A stretch of DNA of 64,000 bases from JAUIAS01 sp030425395 (GTDB lineage Bacteria > Pseudomonadota > Alphaproteobacteria > Rhodobacterales > Rhodobacteraceae), in contig CP121336.1 in NCBI GenBank assembly GCA_043553855.1, positions 1,922,001-1,986,000 on the forward strand. The letters are read 5' to 3'. Both the position numbers and the translations under genes were made by a program. The notes under the pieces were generated by a model that ran no database searches, was not told the DNA's origin, and saw only the letters and a list, made by a program, of their open reading frames with translations. Position 1 is the stretch's first letter. The number at the start of each line of letters is the position of its first letter. Below are positions 35,253 through 44,610 of the stretch, one piece after another.

Positions 35253-35591
35253 TCAATCTGGCTCCGGGTTCATAGCGACATCTACGGACGGGAATATCCG
35301 GAAAACCGCATCCATTCGCGTCAGGCGGAACACCTTTTCAACCAGCGGAGTCAACCCGGCCAGATCAAGCCTTCGACCGGCACCCAGTTGTTTCATTGAT
35401 CCGACAATCGCGCCAAGGCCGCTTGAATCGACGAACTCGACTCCGGCGAGATCCAGAACAACACGTTCCGGGGCGTCCTTTGTGGCGGTGCGCATGTCGT
35501 CCTTGAACCGGATGGCCAGTGCCGCGTCGATGCGTGGTTCGGTCACCGTCACGATGCGGGTTTGGCCGGAATCTTGGGTTGCAACGCTCAT
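35253..35591 (-). CDS. STAS-domain anti-sigma factor antagonist (RsbV-like)
   Basis: 112 residues, a single STAS domain. The loop FVDSSGLGAIVGS carries the Ser (56 or 57) that would be phosphorylated by the partner kinase. In the usual partner-switch, unphosphorylated antagonist frees the sigma factor from the kinase. It ends six bases before the kinase gene, with which it is probably coupled. No regulator gene is nearby. Confidence 0.88.
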   Translation of the reverse strand: MSVATQDSGQTRIVTVTEPRIDAALAIRFKDDMRTATKDAPERVVLDLAGVEFVDSSGLGAIVGSMKQLGAGRRLDLAGLTPLVEKVFRLTRMDAVFRIFPSVDVAMNPEPD

Positions 35592-35681
35592 TGGCTTGGT
35601 CCTAGTTATTTGGCAACTTGGACAACGCTAACCGGCATTCGTTACCAATCCGTGTTCGGTGGCATCTTGGAGGACTCAAAG

Positions 35682-36854
35682 ATGAAATCTGTTGTGATTG
35701 CAGGCGCGGCCCGCACCCCTATGGGTGGTTTTCAGGGTATGTTTTCGGGAGTCGATGCGTCGACTCTTGGTGGCGCGGCGATCCGCGCGGCTCTGGCCGA
35801 TGCCAAGGCGGACACCGTGGATGAGGTCCTGATGGGTTGCGTTCTGCCTGCCGGTCAGGGCCAAGCCCCGGCGCGGCAGGCCGGGTTCGCTGGCGGTTTG
35901 GGCGAGGAGGTGCCCGCCACCACACTGAACAAAATGTGTGGCTCGGGCATGAAGGCCGCGATGATGGCTTTTGATCAGATCGCACTGGGCCATGCCGATA
36001 CGATGATCGCGGGCGGCATGGAATCGATGACCAACGCGCCTTACATCCTGCCCAAGATGCGCGACGGCGCGCGTATCGGGCATCAACAGGTAATCGACCA
36101 TATGTTCCTTGATGGTCTTGAGGATGCCTATGACAAGGGCCGCCTTATGGGCACTTTCGCAGAAGATTGTGCCGAAACCTTTCAGTTCACCCGCGAGGCT
36201 CAGGACGAATATGCGCTAAAGTCGCTGTCCAATGCCCTGGCCGCTCAGGAAAGCGGTGCGTTTGATGGCGAGATTGCTGCCGTTACCGTCAAGGGGCGTC
36301 GGGGCGATACGGTTTTTGACGCCGATGAACAGCCCAAGACAGCCCGCCCGGACAAGATCCCACAGCTCAAACCGGCGTTTCGCAAGGATGGGACGGTAAC
36401 GGCGGCCAACGCATCGTCGATCTCGGACGGGGCGGCGGCGCTTGTGATCGCGTCCGAAGAGGCCGCAGAGGCCCAAGGTCTCAATGTGCGCGCGCGCATC
36501 ATGGGCCATGCCAGCCACGCACAGGCCCCCGGCCTGTTCACCACGGCCCCCGTGCCCGCGACGCAAAAGCTTCTGGATCGGCTGGGATGGACCAAGGACG
36601 ATGTCGATCTTTGGGAAGTGAACGAAGCCTTTGCCGTGGTTCCAATGGCCTTCATGCAGGAAATGGGCCTGCCGCGTGACAAGGTTAACGTCAACGGCGG
36701 AGCTTGCGCGCTTGGTCATCCGATCGGGGCGTCCGGTGCCCGGATCATGGTGACCTTGCTCAATGCGCTGGAAAAGCGCGGGTTGAAACGCGGGATTGCT
36801 GCGATCTGCATTGGTGGCGGTGAAGGCACCGCCATCGCCATCGAAAGAGTGTGA
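35682..36854 (+). CDS. Acetyl-CoA acetyltransferase (thiolase)
   Basis: 390 residues. The ATG at 35682 has GGAGG eight bases upstream; the frame is open earlier but without family features. The nucleophile Cys86 lies in LNKMCGSGMKA, and the His/Cys pair is in NEAFAV and NGGACALGHPIGASGARI. Length and motifs fit a class II thiolase making or breaking acetoacetyl-CoA, as in polyhydroxybutyrate and fatty acid metabolism. The following esterase gene begins at its stop codon (GTGA). Confidence 0.92.
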   Translation: MKSVVIAGAARTPMGGFQGMFSGVDASTLGGAAIRAALADAKADTVDEVLMGCVLPAGQGQAPARQAGFAGGLGEEVPATTLNKMCGSGMKAAMMAFDQIALGHADTMIAGGMESMTNAPYILPKMRDGARIGHQQVIDHMFLDGLEDAYDKGRLMGTFAEDCAETFQFTREAQDEYALKSLSNALAAQESGAFDGEIAAVTVKGRRGDTVFDADEQPKTARPDKIPQLKPAFRKDGTVTAANASSISDGAAALVIASEEAAEAQGLNVRARIMGHASHAQAPGLFTTAPVPATQKLLDRLGWTKDDVDLWEVNEAFAVVPMAFMQEMGLPRDKVNVNGGACALGHPIGASGARIMVTLLNALEKRGLKRGIAAICIGGGEGTAIAIERV

Positions 36855-37897
36855 TCCTTATGGGCAAGCTTTCGGTCGCGTTTTCATTATCGCTTCTGTT
36901 TTTACCGGAACGCTTGCAACGTCTGGTGTTTGCAGGTCGGTTGCCTTTTGTCGATGGCCGCCGGATTGATCCGTCTGCTGCCGCGCTCAGCACGGCGGTT
37001 GCCAAGGTGCGCGATACGGGAGGAGACCCGACCCTTGCGGAAAGCCGGGCGCAGATTGCGTTAATGGCGGAAAAGTTCGACATTCCTTGTCCTGATACGG
37101 TGAACAGGCGCGACCTGACGCTTCCCGGTGCGGATGGTGAGTGTCCTGCACGGGTTTATACACTGGCGGGGCTGAGCGATGATGCACCGCTATTGCTCTA
37201 TCTTCATGGCGGTGGCTGGGTGCAAGGTAACGTCGATACCCACGACGGGCTGTGTGGGCGTCTGGCAGATTGGGGGCGTCTTCGCGTTGTGTCGCTGGAA
37301 TACCGTCTGGCACCTGAACATCCGTTTCCGGCGGCACCTGACGATGTGCTTGCGGCGTATCGGGCTTTGGTGTCAGGGGCTACGGGTATTGCTGTAGACC
37401 CCTCGCGCATGGCGGTTGGTGGCGACAGTGCCGGCGGAAATCTGACCGCTGCCCTGATGCATGATTTATCGGCAGCGGGTGATGTTCTGCCAGCAGCGCA
37501 ACTTCTGATCTATCCAGCGGTGGATGCCCGGCTGGACAGCGCCTCGATGGTGGCATTGGCTGATCAGCCGCTTTTGCCGCTGACGCGTATTCGCTGGTAT
37601 CTGGATCAATATCTGCCGAAAGGAATCGACCGGCTCCAGCCCCGCGTATCGCCGCTCATGTCCGACCGGCTAAGCGGCCAACCACCCGCGTTTATCGTCG
37701 CCGGAGGGCATGACCCACTTTGGTCTGATGCTCTGGCTTACGCTGATGCTCTCAAGGCGGCGGGGGTCCGCGTCACGCTCGAACCCTATGAGGGACAGGT
37801 TCATGCCTTTGTGTCCCTTGGTAAGGTCGTTCCACAAGCGGGGCAGGCAATCCACGCCTCGGCAACATGGCTGCACAAAACGTTGGGCGCGTCGTAG
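36851..37897 (+). CDS. Alpha/beta hydrolase (hormone-sensitive-lipase type esterase)
   Basis: 348 residues. The HSL signature LHGGGWVQG forms the oxyanion hole, and the nucleophile is in GGDSAGGN; the Asp (GGHDPLW) and His (QVHAF) of the triad are in place. The start is a GTG overlapping the thiolase stop; an ATG three codons later is the alternative. The substrate is unknown. Its coupling to a thiolase suggests a CoA or ester substrate, which is inference. Confidence 0.88.
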   Translation: MILMGKLSVAFSLSLLFLPERLQRLVFAGRLPFVDGRRIDPSAAALSTAVAKVRDTGGDPTLAESRAQIALMAEKFDIPCPDTVNRRDLTLPGADGECPARVYTLAGLSDDAPLLLYLHGGGWVQGNVDTHDGLCGRLADWGRLRVVSLEYRLAPEHPFPAAPDDVLAAYRALVSGATGIAVDPSRMAVGGDSAGGNLTAALMHDLSAAGDVLPAAQLLIYPAVDARLDSASMVALADQPLLPLTRIRWYLDQYLPKGIDRLQPRVSPLMSDRLSGQPPAFIVAGGHDPLWSDALAYADALKAAGVRVTLEPYEGQVHAFVSLGKVVPQAGQAIHASATWLHKTLGAS

Positions 37898-37929
37898 CGG
37901 GCAGATCAGGCACTCTGATCTTGCCATGC

Positions 37930-37996
37930 CGTGAAAAAATCTCTTGCTTTTTCACGCGAATCCGCCACCGTGAAAATCAACGATGATATTTCACGG
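37930..37996. promoter_or_regulatory. Double inverted repeat of GTGAAA half-sites (operator)
   Basis: Two dyads lie in the gap before the XRE-cupin regulator. The first is CGTGAAAAA (37930-37938) with TTTTTCACG (37948-37956), a perfect nine-base inverted repeat with nine bases between. The second is CCGTGAAA (37968-37975) with TTTCACGG (37989-37996), with 13 bases between. The centres are 39 bases apart. It ends 11 bases before the regulator's start, the expected place for an autoregulatory operator. Confidence 0.65.
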
Positions 37997-38007
37997 GGCC
38001 ACAGCCT

Positions 38008-38580
38008 ATGCTGTCTCGCAATCCGATCCAGAGCGAAACGCTGGGTGCCGATCTCCGGGCGCTGCGCAAGGCGCGCGGGCTGACGCTGGCAGATCTGGGG
38101 GAACGTCTTGGCCGATCCGTGGGCTGGATCAGTCAGGTCGAACGCGACTTGTCCCAACCGTCGGTCGATGACCTGCGCCACTTCGGAGAAGTTCTCGGTG
38201 TGCCCTTGTCGATGTTGTTCGGCCAAGCCCCCGCCCCGGCACAAGAGGCAGGACATATCGTTCGCAAGGGTGCCCGCCGTCCCATTGGATCGGGCGAAGC
38301 CGGTCTGGTCGAAGAGCTGCTTTCCCCTGACCTGACAGACGATTTCGAGGTGGTGCATTCCACCTTTCTGCCCCGGTCGCGCATTGGTGACGCAGTTTCC
38401 CGACCCACGCAAGAGGTCGGCTACGTGGTATCAGGGCAGCTTGATCTGGTGATTGCGGGCCAAAGGTTCACCGTTGGCGCAGGCGACAGTTTTCGCATTC
38501 GAGGAGAACCGTTTGAATGGATCAACCCCTATGACGAACCGGCTGTGGTGATCTGGGTGATCGCCCCGCCTGTGTATTAA
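38008..38580 (+). CDS. XRE-family regulator with C-terminal cupin domain
   Basis: 190 residues. The helix-turn-helix is in the first 65 residues (LRALRKARGLTLADLGERLGRSVGWISQVERDLSQPSVDDLRHF), and the cupin fold in the last 75, including EVGYVVSGQLDLVIAGQRFTVGAGDSFRI. Such proteins sense a small molecule through the cupin and often control nearby amino acid or amine genes. It heads a close run of genes (LysE exporter 9 bases on, then GFA protein and two dehydrogenases), so it probably controls them. Two inverted repeats just upstream are its likely operator. Confidence 0.88.
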   Translation: MLSRNPIQSETLGADLRALRKARGLTLADLGERLGRSVGWISQVERDLSQPSVDDLRHFGEVLGVPLSMLFGQAPAPAQEAGHIVRKGARRPIGSGEAGLVEELLSPDLTDDFEVVHSTFLPRSRIGDAVSRPTQEVGYVVSGQLDLVIAGQRFTVGAGDSFRIRGEPFEWINPYDEPAVVIWVIAPPVY

Positions 38581-38589
38581 GGGGCGCAG

Positions 38590-39210
38590 ATGATCGAAAC
38601 GCTTCTTTCCATGGATCCTGCGACGATCGCCGCGTTCATGCTGGCCAGCGTTGTTCTTAACCTGACGCCGGGTGCGGATGTCATGTTTGCCAGCGCCTGC
38701 GGTTTGTCTGGTGGTTGGCGCAGTGGTGGTGCGGCGGCGTTGGGCGTGGCGCTTGGGGGCGGTGTTCATGTGGCCTTGGCGACTGTCGGGATATCGGCAG
38801 CCGTGCTGTCCGTGCCTCATGCCTATGACGCGATCCGATGGGCTGGGGCAGGATATCTTCTTTGGCTGGCTTGGGGCGCATGGCAATCGCCGCCTGCTGC
38901 CTTGCAAACCGGCCAGCGCAATCTTGGCGCGGCGGTGCGCAAAGGCTTTGTAACCAATCTTCTGAACCCCAAGGTCGCGGTGTTCATCATCGCGTTCCTG
39001 CCGCAATTCGTGTCGCCGGATGTCGGGCCGATCTGGCATCAGACGTTGGGGTTGGGTCTTATGTTCATCACGTCGGGTTTGATCATTACAGGCGGCTACG
39101 GGGCGCTTGCGGGGGTGTTTTCCACGGCGCTTGGGCCGGTGCAGGGGGTTATGGGCAAGGTGTCCGCCGTGGTGTTTGGCGGGCTCGCAGCAAGGATTGT
39201 CTTGGAATGA
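38590..39210 (+). CDS. LysE-family amino acid exporter
   Basis: 206 residues with five or six hydrophobic helices. It has the family start LNLTPGADVMFASACG and the central VRKGFVTNLLNPKVAVFIIAFLPQFV motif of RhtB/LysE transporters. These export basic amino acids, homoserine, threonine or other small solutes. Its start is nine bases after the regulator and its stop overlaps the next gene, so it belongs to the regulator's operon. What it exports is unknown. Confidence 0.9.
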   Translation: MIETLLSMDPATIAAFMLASVVLNLTPGADVMFASACGLSGGWRSGGAAALGVALGGGVHVALATVGISAAVLSVPHAYDAIRWAGAGYLLWLAWGAWQSPPAALQTGQRNLGAAVRKGFVTNLLNPKVAVFIIAFLPQFVSPDVGPIWHQTLGLGLMFITSGLIITGGYGALAGVFSTALGPVQGVMGKVSAVVFGGLAARIVLE

Positions 39211-39590
39211 CAGGCTCAAAGACGACAGGGCGCTGCTTGTGTGGCGATATCCACTTTGAAACCGGCGCAGTCCCAAAGGGGGCGTCGGTGTGCCATTGCA
39301 GCCAATGCCGTCGTCAATCAGGGCATCTTTGGGCGTCGGCCTATGTTGCGCGTGCGGCGCTCAAGATTTTCGGCCCCGTGACATGGTTTCATGCGACGCC
39401 CGGTGCCCGGCGCGGGTTTTGTCCCCGTTGCGGATCATTCCTGTTCTGGACTGCAGAGGACGAGGACACGATCAGCTTCTCGCTTGGGGCGCTGGACCGG
39501 CCAACAGGTATCAAACTGGAAAAACATATCTTTGTGGCGGACAAGGGCGATTACTATGACATCGCCGATGATCTGCCCCGCAAACCCTGA
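39207..39590 (+). CDS. GFA family (CENP-V/GFA-fold) zinc protein
   Basis: 127 residues. The zinc ligands are clear: GRCLCGDIHFE near the N-terminus, CHCSQCRRQSG in the middle and GFCPRCGSFLF later, the GFA/DUF636 pattern. The founding member was named a glutathione-dependent formaldehyde-activating enzyme, but activity of most members is unproven. Its place directly before two N-demethylating enzymes that release C1 units is suggestive. It overlaps lysE by four bases (ATGA). Confidence 0.88.
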   Translation: MTGSKTTGRCLCGDIHFETGAVPKGASVCHCSQCRRQSGHLWASAYVARAALKIFGPVTWFHATPGARRGFCPRCGSFLFWTAEDEDTISFSLGALDRPTGIKLEKHIFVADKGDYYDIADDLPRKP

Positions 39591-39601
39591 GGAGAACGAT
39601 C

Positions 39602-42055
39602 ATGGCTGATTTCCCATCTACGGCCCGCGTGGTCATTATTGGCGGTGGCGCGGTTGGCGCGTCTTGTCTGTATCATCTGGCCAAGAAGGGTCTGACGGAT
39701 TGCGTTCTTCTGGAAAAGAACGAACTGACGGCGGGGTCCACATGGCATGCCGCAGGCAATGTGCCGACGTTTTCAACATCGTGGTCGGTGATGAACATGC
39801 AACGCTATTCGACCGAGCTTTATGCGCGATTGGGCGAAGAGGTCGACTACCCGATGAACTATCACCAGACGGGGTCCATCCGTCTGGCGCATTCCGCCGA
39901 ACGGATGCAGGAGTTCGAACGCGCCAAGGGCATGGGGCTGTATCAGGGGATGGCGCTTGAAATCCTCACACCTGAAGAAATTAAAGAGCGCTACCCGTTC
40001 ATCGAAACCCATGATCTTGTCGGAGCGCTGTATGATCCCAATGACGGGGATATTGACCCCGCGCAGTTGACGCAGGCGCTGGCCAAGGGCGCGCGCGACA
40101 TGGGGGCCAAGATCATTCGTTTCTGCCCTGCGACCGGCGTGACCCAGAAAGAGGACGACACGTGGATCGTGCATACCGATAAGGGTGACATCGCCTGTGA
40201 CTATGTCGTCAACGCGGCGGGTTATTATGCGCAGCGCGTTGGGGAATGGTTCAAGCCCTATGGAGGGCGCACCGTGCCGATGATGGTGATGGAGCACCAG
40301 TATCTGCTGACCGAACAGATCCCCGAGATCGAAGCGTGGTCCAAGGAAAATGGCCGCAAGCTTCCTTTGATCCGTGACGTGGATGTGTCCTATTACCTGC
40401 GGCAGGAAAAGAACGGCTACAACCTTGGCCCCTATGAACCCAATTGCAAGGCGCATTGGGAAAACGAGGGCGATGTCATGCCTGACGATTTCAGCTTTCA
40501 GCTATGGCAGCAGGACATGGATCGGATCGAAGACATCGTCGTCGATGCGATGGCGCGTGTTCCGCTGATGGAAACATCGGGCGTGTCCAACGTGATCAAC
40601 GGGCCGATCCCCTATGCGCCGGATGGCATGCCTCTGCTTGGGCCGATGCCAGGGGTCAAGAACGCTTTCGAAGCTTGTGTGTTCACGTTCGGCATCGCGC
40701 AGGGCGGCGGTGCAGGCAAGGTGTTGGCCGAATGGATTGTTGATGGCGCGCCAGAATGGGACATGTGGTCCTGCGATCCGCGCCGCTATACCGATTATAC
40801 GGACCATGAGTATTGCGTGGCCAAGGGGATGGAAGTCTATGGCAATGAATATGCCATGCATTTCCCGTGGCACCGCTGGCCCGCAGCACCGGATCGCAAG
40901 GTGTCGGCTGTCCATGACAGGGTCAAGGCGCTGGGCGGTCAGATGGGCGACTATGGCGGTTGGGAACGCGCCAACTGGTTCGCCCAGCCGGGTGACGACA
41001 CATCGGAGGAAGCCACCAAGACATTCAACCGAGCAGGCCCATGGGAGCCCCGCATCCGAGAGGAATGCGAGGCGGTGCGTGACCATTGTGGGGTTCTCGA
41101 TCTACCGGGCTTTTCGCGTTACAAGATCACTGGTTCGGGGGCCGATGAATGGCTGCGAGGGATCGTGAGCGGTGCTCTGCCCAAGATCGGGCGCGTCGGA
41201 TTGGTGTATTTCGCCGATGACCGGGGGCGGATCGTGACGGAAATGTCAGTGTCCCGTGAGGCCGAAGATCGTTTTGTTCTGATCACTGCGGCTACCGCCC
41301 GCTGGCATGACCGGGAGTGGCTTGAGGCGCGGATGCCAAAGGATGCGGCGTTCACGCTGGAGGACTGGACCGATCGTATGTCCACCCTGATCGTCACCGG
41401 CCCCAAATCCCGCGAAGTGATGGCCAAGATCAGTGACGCGGACCTTTCGTTGCCGTGGCTGAGTATGCAGGAAGCCACCGTCGCCGGGGCCTGGGCGGCC
41501 GTTCTGCGCCTGTCTTTTGCCGGTGAACTGGGATGGGAAATCCACGCCGAGGTGGCGGATATCCCGGCGATTTACGAGGCCGTCCTTGCTGCGGGTGCAA
41601 AACCATTCGGGATGTTTGCACTCAATTCTCTGCGCATCGAAAAGGGATACCGCGCATGGAAGGGAGATCTGTCCACGGATTATTCGATGTTTGAAGGTGG
41701 TTTGGATCGGTTTGTCAGGCTCGATAAACCGCAGGATTTCCCCGGCAAGGCGGCGTTGCTGGCGGAGCGGCAACGTGGTGTGAAGAAACGTTTTGTCACG
41801 TTGGTGGTTGATGCCGCAGAAGCGGACGCGCCTTATATGTCGACGCTGTGGCATGATGGGCAGATCGTGGGCGAAACCACGTCGGGTGCGTGGGGGTATC
41901 GTGTTGGAGCGTCTGTCGCACTGGGCATGATCCGCGCCGACCTAGCGCAAGCTGGCACCGAAATCGAAGTCGAGATCTACGGGGAACGTCGGCGCGCAAC
42001 GGTGCAGCCTGACGCGCCGCTCTGGGATGCCGAAAACGCACGCTTGCTGGCGTGA
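39602..42055 (+). CDS. FAD/GcvT-domain dehydrogenase, dimethylglycine dehydrogenase-like
   Basis: 817 residues in two halves. Residues 1-400 are a DAO-type FAD oxidoreductase with VVIIGGGAVGASCLYHLA and ELTAGSTWHAAGN; the His in TWHAAG is where FAD is covalently bound in mammalian dimethylglycine dehydrogenase. After about residue 430 come the FAO_M and GcvT (folate-binding aminomethyltransferase) domains. Blocks such as PNDGDIDPAQLTQALA and INGPIPYAPDGMPLLGP resemble mammalian dimethylglycine dehydrogenase more than sarcosine dehydrogenase. It would remove an N-methyl group and pass the C1 unit to tetrahydrofolate. Substrate is inferred. It starts 11 bases after the GFA gene. Confidence 0.85.
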   Translation: MADFPSTARVVIIGGGAVGASCLYHLAKKGLTDCVLLEKNELTAGSTWHAAGNVPTFSTSWSVMNMQRYSTELYARLGEEVDYPMNYHQTGSIRLAHSAERMQEFERAKGMGLYQGMALEILTPEEIKERYPFIETHDLVGALYDPNDGDIDPAQLTQALAKGARDMGAKIIRFCPATGVTQKEDDTWIVHTDKGDIACDYVVNAAGYYAQRVGEWFKPYGGRTVPMMVMEHQYLLTEQIPEIEAWSKENGRKLPLIRDVDVSYYLRQEKNGYNLGPYEPNCKAHWENEGDVMPDDFSFQLWQQDMDRIEDIVVDAMARVPLMETSGVSNVINGPIPYAPDGMPLLGPMPGVKNAFEACVFTFGIAQGGGAGKVLAEWIVDGAPEWDMWSCDPRRYTDYTDHEYCVAKGMEVYGNEYAMHFPWHRWPAAPDRKVSAVHDRVKALGGQMGDYGGWERANWFAQPGDDTSEEATKTFNRAGPWEPRIREECEAVRDHCGVLDLPGFSRYKITGSGADEWLRGIVSGALPKIGRVGLVYFADDRGRIVTEMSVSREAEDRFVLITAATARWHDREWLEARMPKDAAFTLEDWTDRMSTLIVTGPKSREVMAKISDADLSLPWLSMQEATVAGAWAAVLRLSFAGELGWEIHAEVADIPAIYEAVLAAGAKPFGMFALNSLRIEKGYRAWKGDLSTDYSMFEGGLDRFVRLDKPQDFPGKAALLAERQRGVKKRFVTLVVDAAEADAPYMSTLWHDGQIVGETTSGAWGYRVGASVALGMIRADLAQAGTEIEVEIYGERRRATVQPDAPLWDAENARLLA

Positions 42056-42105
42056 TGTGACGCGCGGGTCCTGAGCACGCGCTATCTGATACAAGGAAAA
42101 ACAAC

Positions 42106-44547
42106 ATGCCCAATCTTCCTTCAAAGGCTCGCGTCGTCATCATTGGCGGCGGGGTCATCGGCTGTTCGGTGGCGTATCACCTGACGAAACTGGGGTGGAC
42201 AGATGTCGTGTTGCTGGAACGCAAGCAGCTGACCTCCGGGACGACATGGCACGCCGCCGGGCTGATCGCGCAGTTGCGGGCGACGGCGAACATGACCCGG
42301 TTGGCCAAATATTCGCAGGAACTTTACGGCAATCTCGAAGCCGAGACAGGGGTCGCGACCGGGTTCCGCCGTGTCGGGTCTATCACTGTTGCCAAAACCA
42401 CCGAGCGTCTGGAGGAACTGCACCGTTCTGCCGCCATGGCGCGGGCTTTTGGGGTCGAGATAGAGGAGATCGACACCGCCGAAGTTAAGGCACGGTATCC
42501 CCACCTGAACACCGAAGGCATTACCGGCGGCGTGTATCTGCCCAAGGATGGACAGGGTGATCCCGGCAACATCGCGCTGGCACTGGCGAAGGGCGCGCGC
42601 CAGCGGGGCGCCACCGTGGTGGAGCGGGTCAAGGCGACGGGTGTGGAGCGCGAAGGCCGTCGCATTGCCGCGGTCAACTGGCAGGCCGAGGACGGCACAT
42701 CGGGGCGGATCGCTTGCGATCATGTGGTGAATTGTGCGGGCATGTGGGGGCGTGATGTGGGCCAGATGCTGGGCACGAACGTTCCGCTTCAGGCGTGCGA
42801 ACACTTCTATATCGTATCAGAGCCTATCGAGGGATTGGGCACCTTGCCGGTGCTGCGGGTGCCTGACGAATGCGCCTATTACAAGGAAGACGCGGGCAAG
42901 CTCATGCTGGGGGCATTCGAGCCGGTCAGCAAACCGTGGGGGCCAATTCCAGACGCCTTTGAGTTTGACCAATTGCCCGAGGATTTTGACCATTTTGAGC
43001 CGATCCTTGAAATGGCGGTGAACCGGATGCCGGTGCTGGGCAACGCGGGGATACACACGTTCTTTAACGGGCCGGAGAGTTTTACGCCGGATGATGCCTA
43101 TCACCTTGGCCTCGCACCTGAGATGGACAATGTCTGGGTTGCGGCCGGGTTCAACTCAATCGGCATCCAATCCGCCGGAGGCGCGGGCATGGCTCTGGCG
43201 CAATGGATGGAGGACGGTGCCAAACCATTTGATCTTGGAGATGTGGATATTGCGCGGATGCACCCGTTTCAGGGCAACAAAAGCTATCTGATTGAGCGGT
43301 CAAGCGAAACGCTGGGGTTGCTCTATGCGGATCACTTTCCCTTCCGTCAAAAGGCAACCGCGCGTGGCGTGCGGCGCACGCCGTTCCACGAACAGCTTGG
43401 CCGCAATGGGGCGGTCTTTGGTGAATTGGGTGGCTGGGAACGTGCCAACTGGTTTGCGCGCGAAGGGCAGGATCGTGAATACCACTATTCGTGGAAGCGC
43501 CAGAATTTCTTTGACAACGTGGCCGAAGAAGTCGCTGCCGTGCGGACCAATGTCGGCATGTACGACATGTCCTCCTTTGGCAAGCTGAGGGTGGAGGGGC
43601 GCGACGCCGAGGCGTTCCTGAACCATATGTGCGGGGCGAACATGTCGGTCCCGGCGGGCAAGATCGTCTATACCCAATTTCTGAACGCGCGCGGCGGGAT
43701 CGAGGCGGATGTAACGGTTACCAGATTGTCGGAAACAGCCTATCTCGTCGTGACGCCCGCCGCGACGCGATTGGCCGATGAGACATGGCTTCGGCGTCAC
43801 GTGGGCGACCGTGCCGTGGTGATTACGGATGTGACCGCCGCAGAAGGCGTTCTGGCTGTGATGGGTCCAAATGCACGGGCGTTGTTGCAACGGGTTTCGC
43901 CAAACGACTTTTCCAACGATGTTAATCCGTTTGGCACCGCGCAGGAGATCGAAATCGGCATGGGGCTCGCGCGGGTGCATCGCGTTTCTTATGTGGGTGA
44001 ATTGGGTTGGGAAATTTATGTGTCTTCGGAAATGGCCGCCCATGTCTTTGACACGTTGCATGACGCGGGTCAGGATATGGACCTGCGGTTATGCGGGATG
44101 CACATGATGGATTGTGCGCGCAGCGAAAAGGCGTTTCGTCACTTTGGACACGATATCACCTGTGAGGATCACGTTCTTGAGGCCGGTCTGGGGTTTGCCG
44201 TGGCGACAACCAAACCCGATTTTATCGGGCGCGACGCGGTTCTTGCCAAGAAAGAGGCCGGCCTTGCCAAACGTCTGGTTCAATTCCGCCTAACCGATCC
44301 CGAACCTTTGCTCTATCACAACGAACCGGTGCTCCGCGACGGCGAGATTGTCGGGTATCTGAGTTCGGGGGCTTATGGACATCACCTTGGGGGGGCGATT
44401 GGCCTTGGCTATGTTCCCTGTGCCGGGCAAAGTGCTGCGGATGTTCTTGCCTCGAAATACGAGATCGACGTCGCTGGAACCCGTGTCGTCGCAGAGGCCA
44501 GTCTGAAGCCCATGTATGACCCAACGTCACAGCGGGTCCGTGCCTGA
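42106..44547 (+). CDS. FAD/GcvT-domain dehydrogenase, sarcosine dehydrogenase-like
   Basis: 813 residues with the same architecture as the previous gene: VVIIGGGVIGCSVAYHL, QLTSGTTWHAAGLIAQL with the flavin His, then FAO_M and GcvT domains (GCVT signature region around VTRLSETAYLVVTPAAT and SYVGELGWEIYV). The C-terminal ASLKPMYDPTSQRVRA and RTPFHEQLGRNGAVFGE are closer to sarcosine dehydrogenases. It lies 50 bases downstream of its paralogue in the same direction. The two may remove the two methyl groups of dimethylglycine one after the other (dimethylglycine to sarcosine to glycine). Confidence 0.83.
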   Translation: MPNLPSKARVVIIGGGVIGCSVAYHLTKLGWTDVVLLERKQLTSGTTWHAAGLIAQLRATANMTRLAKYSQELYGNLEAETGVATGFRRVGSITVAKTTERLEELHRSAAMARAFGVEIEEIDTAEVKARYPHLNTEGITGGVYLPKDGQGDPGNIALALAKGARQRGATVVERVKATGVEREGRRIAAVNWQAEDGTSGRIACDHVVNCAGMWGRDVGQMLGTNVPLQACEHFYIVSEPIEGLGTLPVLRVPDECAYYKEDAGKLMLGAFEPVSKPWGPIPDAFEFDQLPEDFDHFEPILEMAVNRMPVLGNAGIHTFFNGPESFTPDDAYHLGLAPEMDNVWVAAGFNSIGIQSAGGAGMALAQWMEDGAKPFDLGDVDIARMHPFQGNKSYLIERSSETLGLLYADHFPFRQKATARGVRRTPFHEQLGRNGAVFGELGGWERANWFAREGQDREYHYSWKRQNFFDNVAEEVAAVRTNVGMYDMSSFGKLRVEGRDAEAFLNHMCGANMSVPAGKIVYTQFLNARGGIEADVTVTRLSETAYLVVTPAATRLADETWLRRHVGDRAVVITDVTAAEGVLAVMGPNARALLQRVSPNDFSNDVNPFGTAQEIEIGMGLARVHRVSYVGELGWEIYVSSEMAAHVFDTLHDAGQDMDLRLCGMHMMDCARSEKAFRHFGHDITCEDHVLEAGLGFAVATTKPDFIGRDAVLAKKEAGLAKRLVQFRLTDPEPLLYHNEPVLRDGEIVGYLSSGAYGHHLGGAIGLGYVPCAGQSAADVLASKYEIDVAGTRVVAEASLKPMYDPTSQRVRA

Positions 44548-44610
44548 CGGGGCGGATTGGACTGTGTTTCCGATTGCGGCGGATGTAAGTCGGGAACGGA
44601 GGATGGCCCA

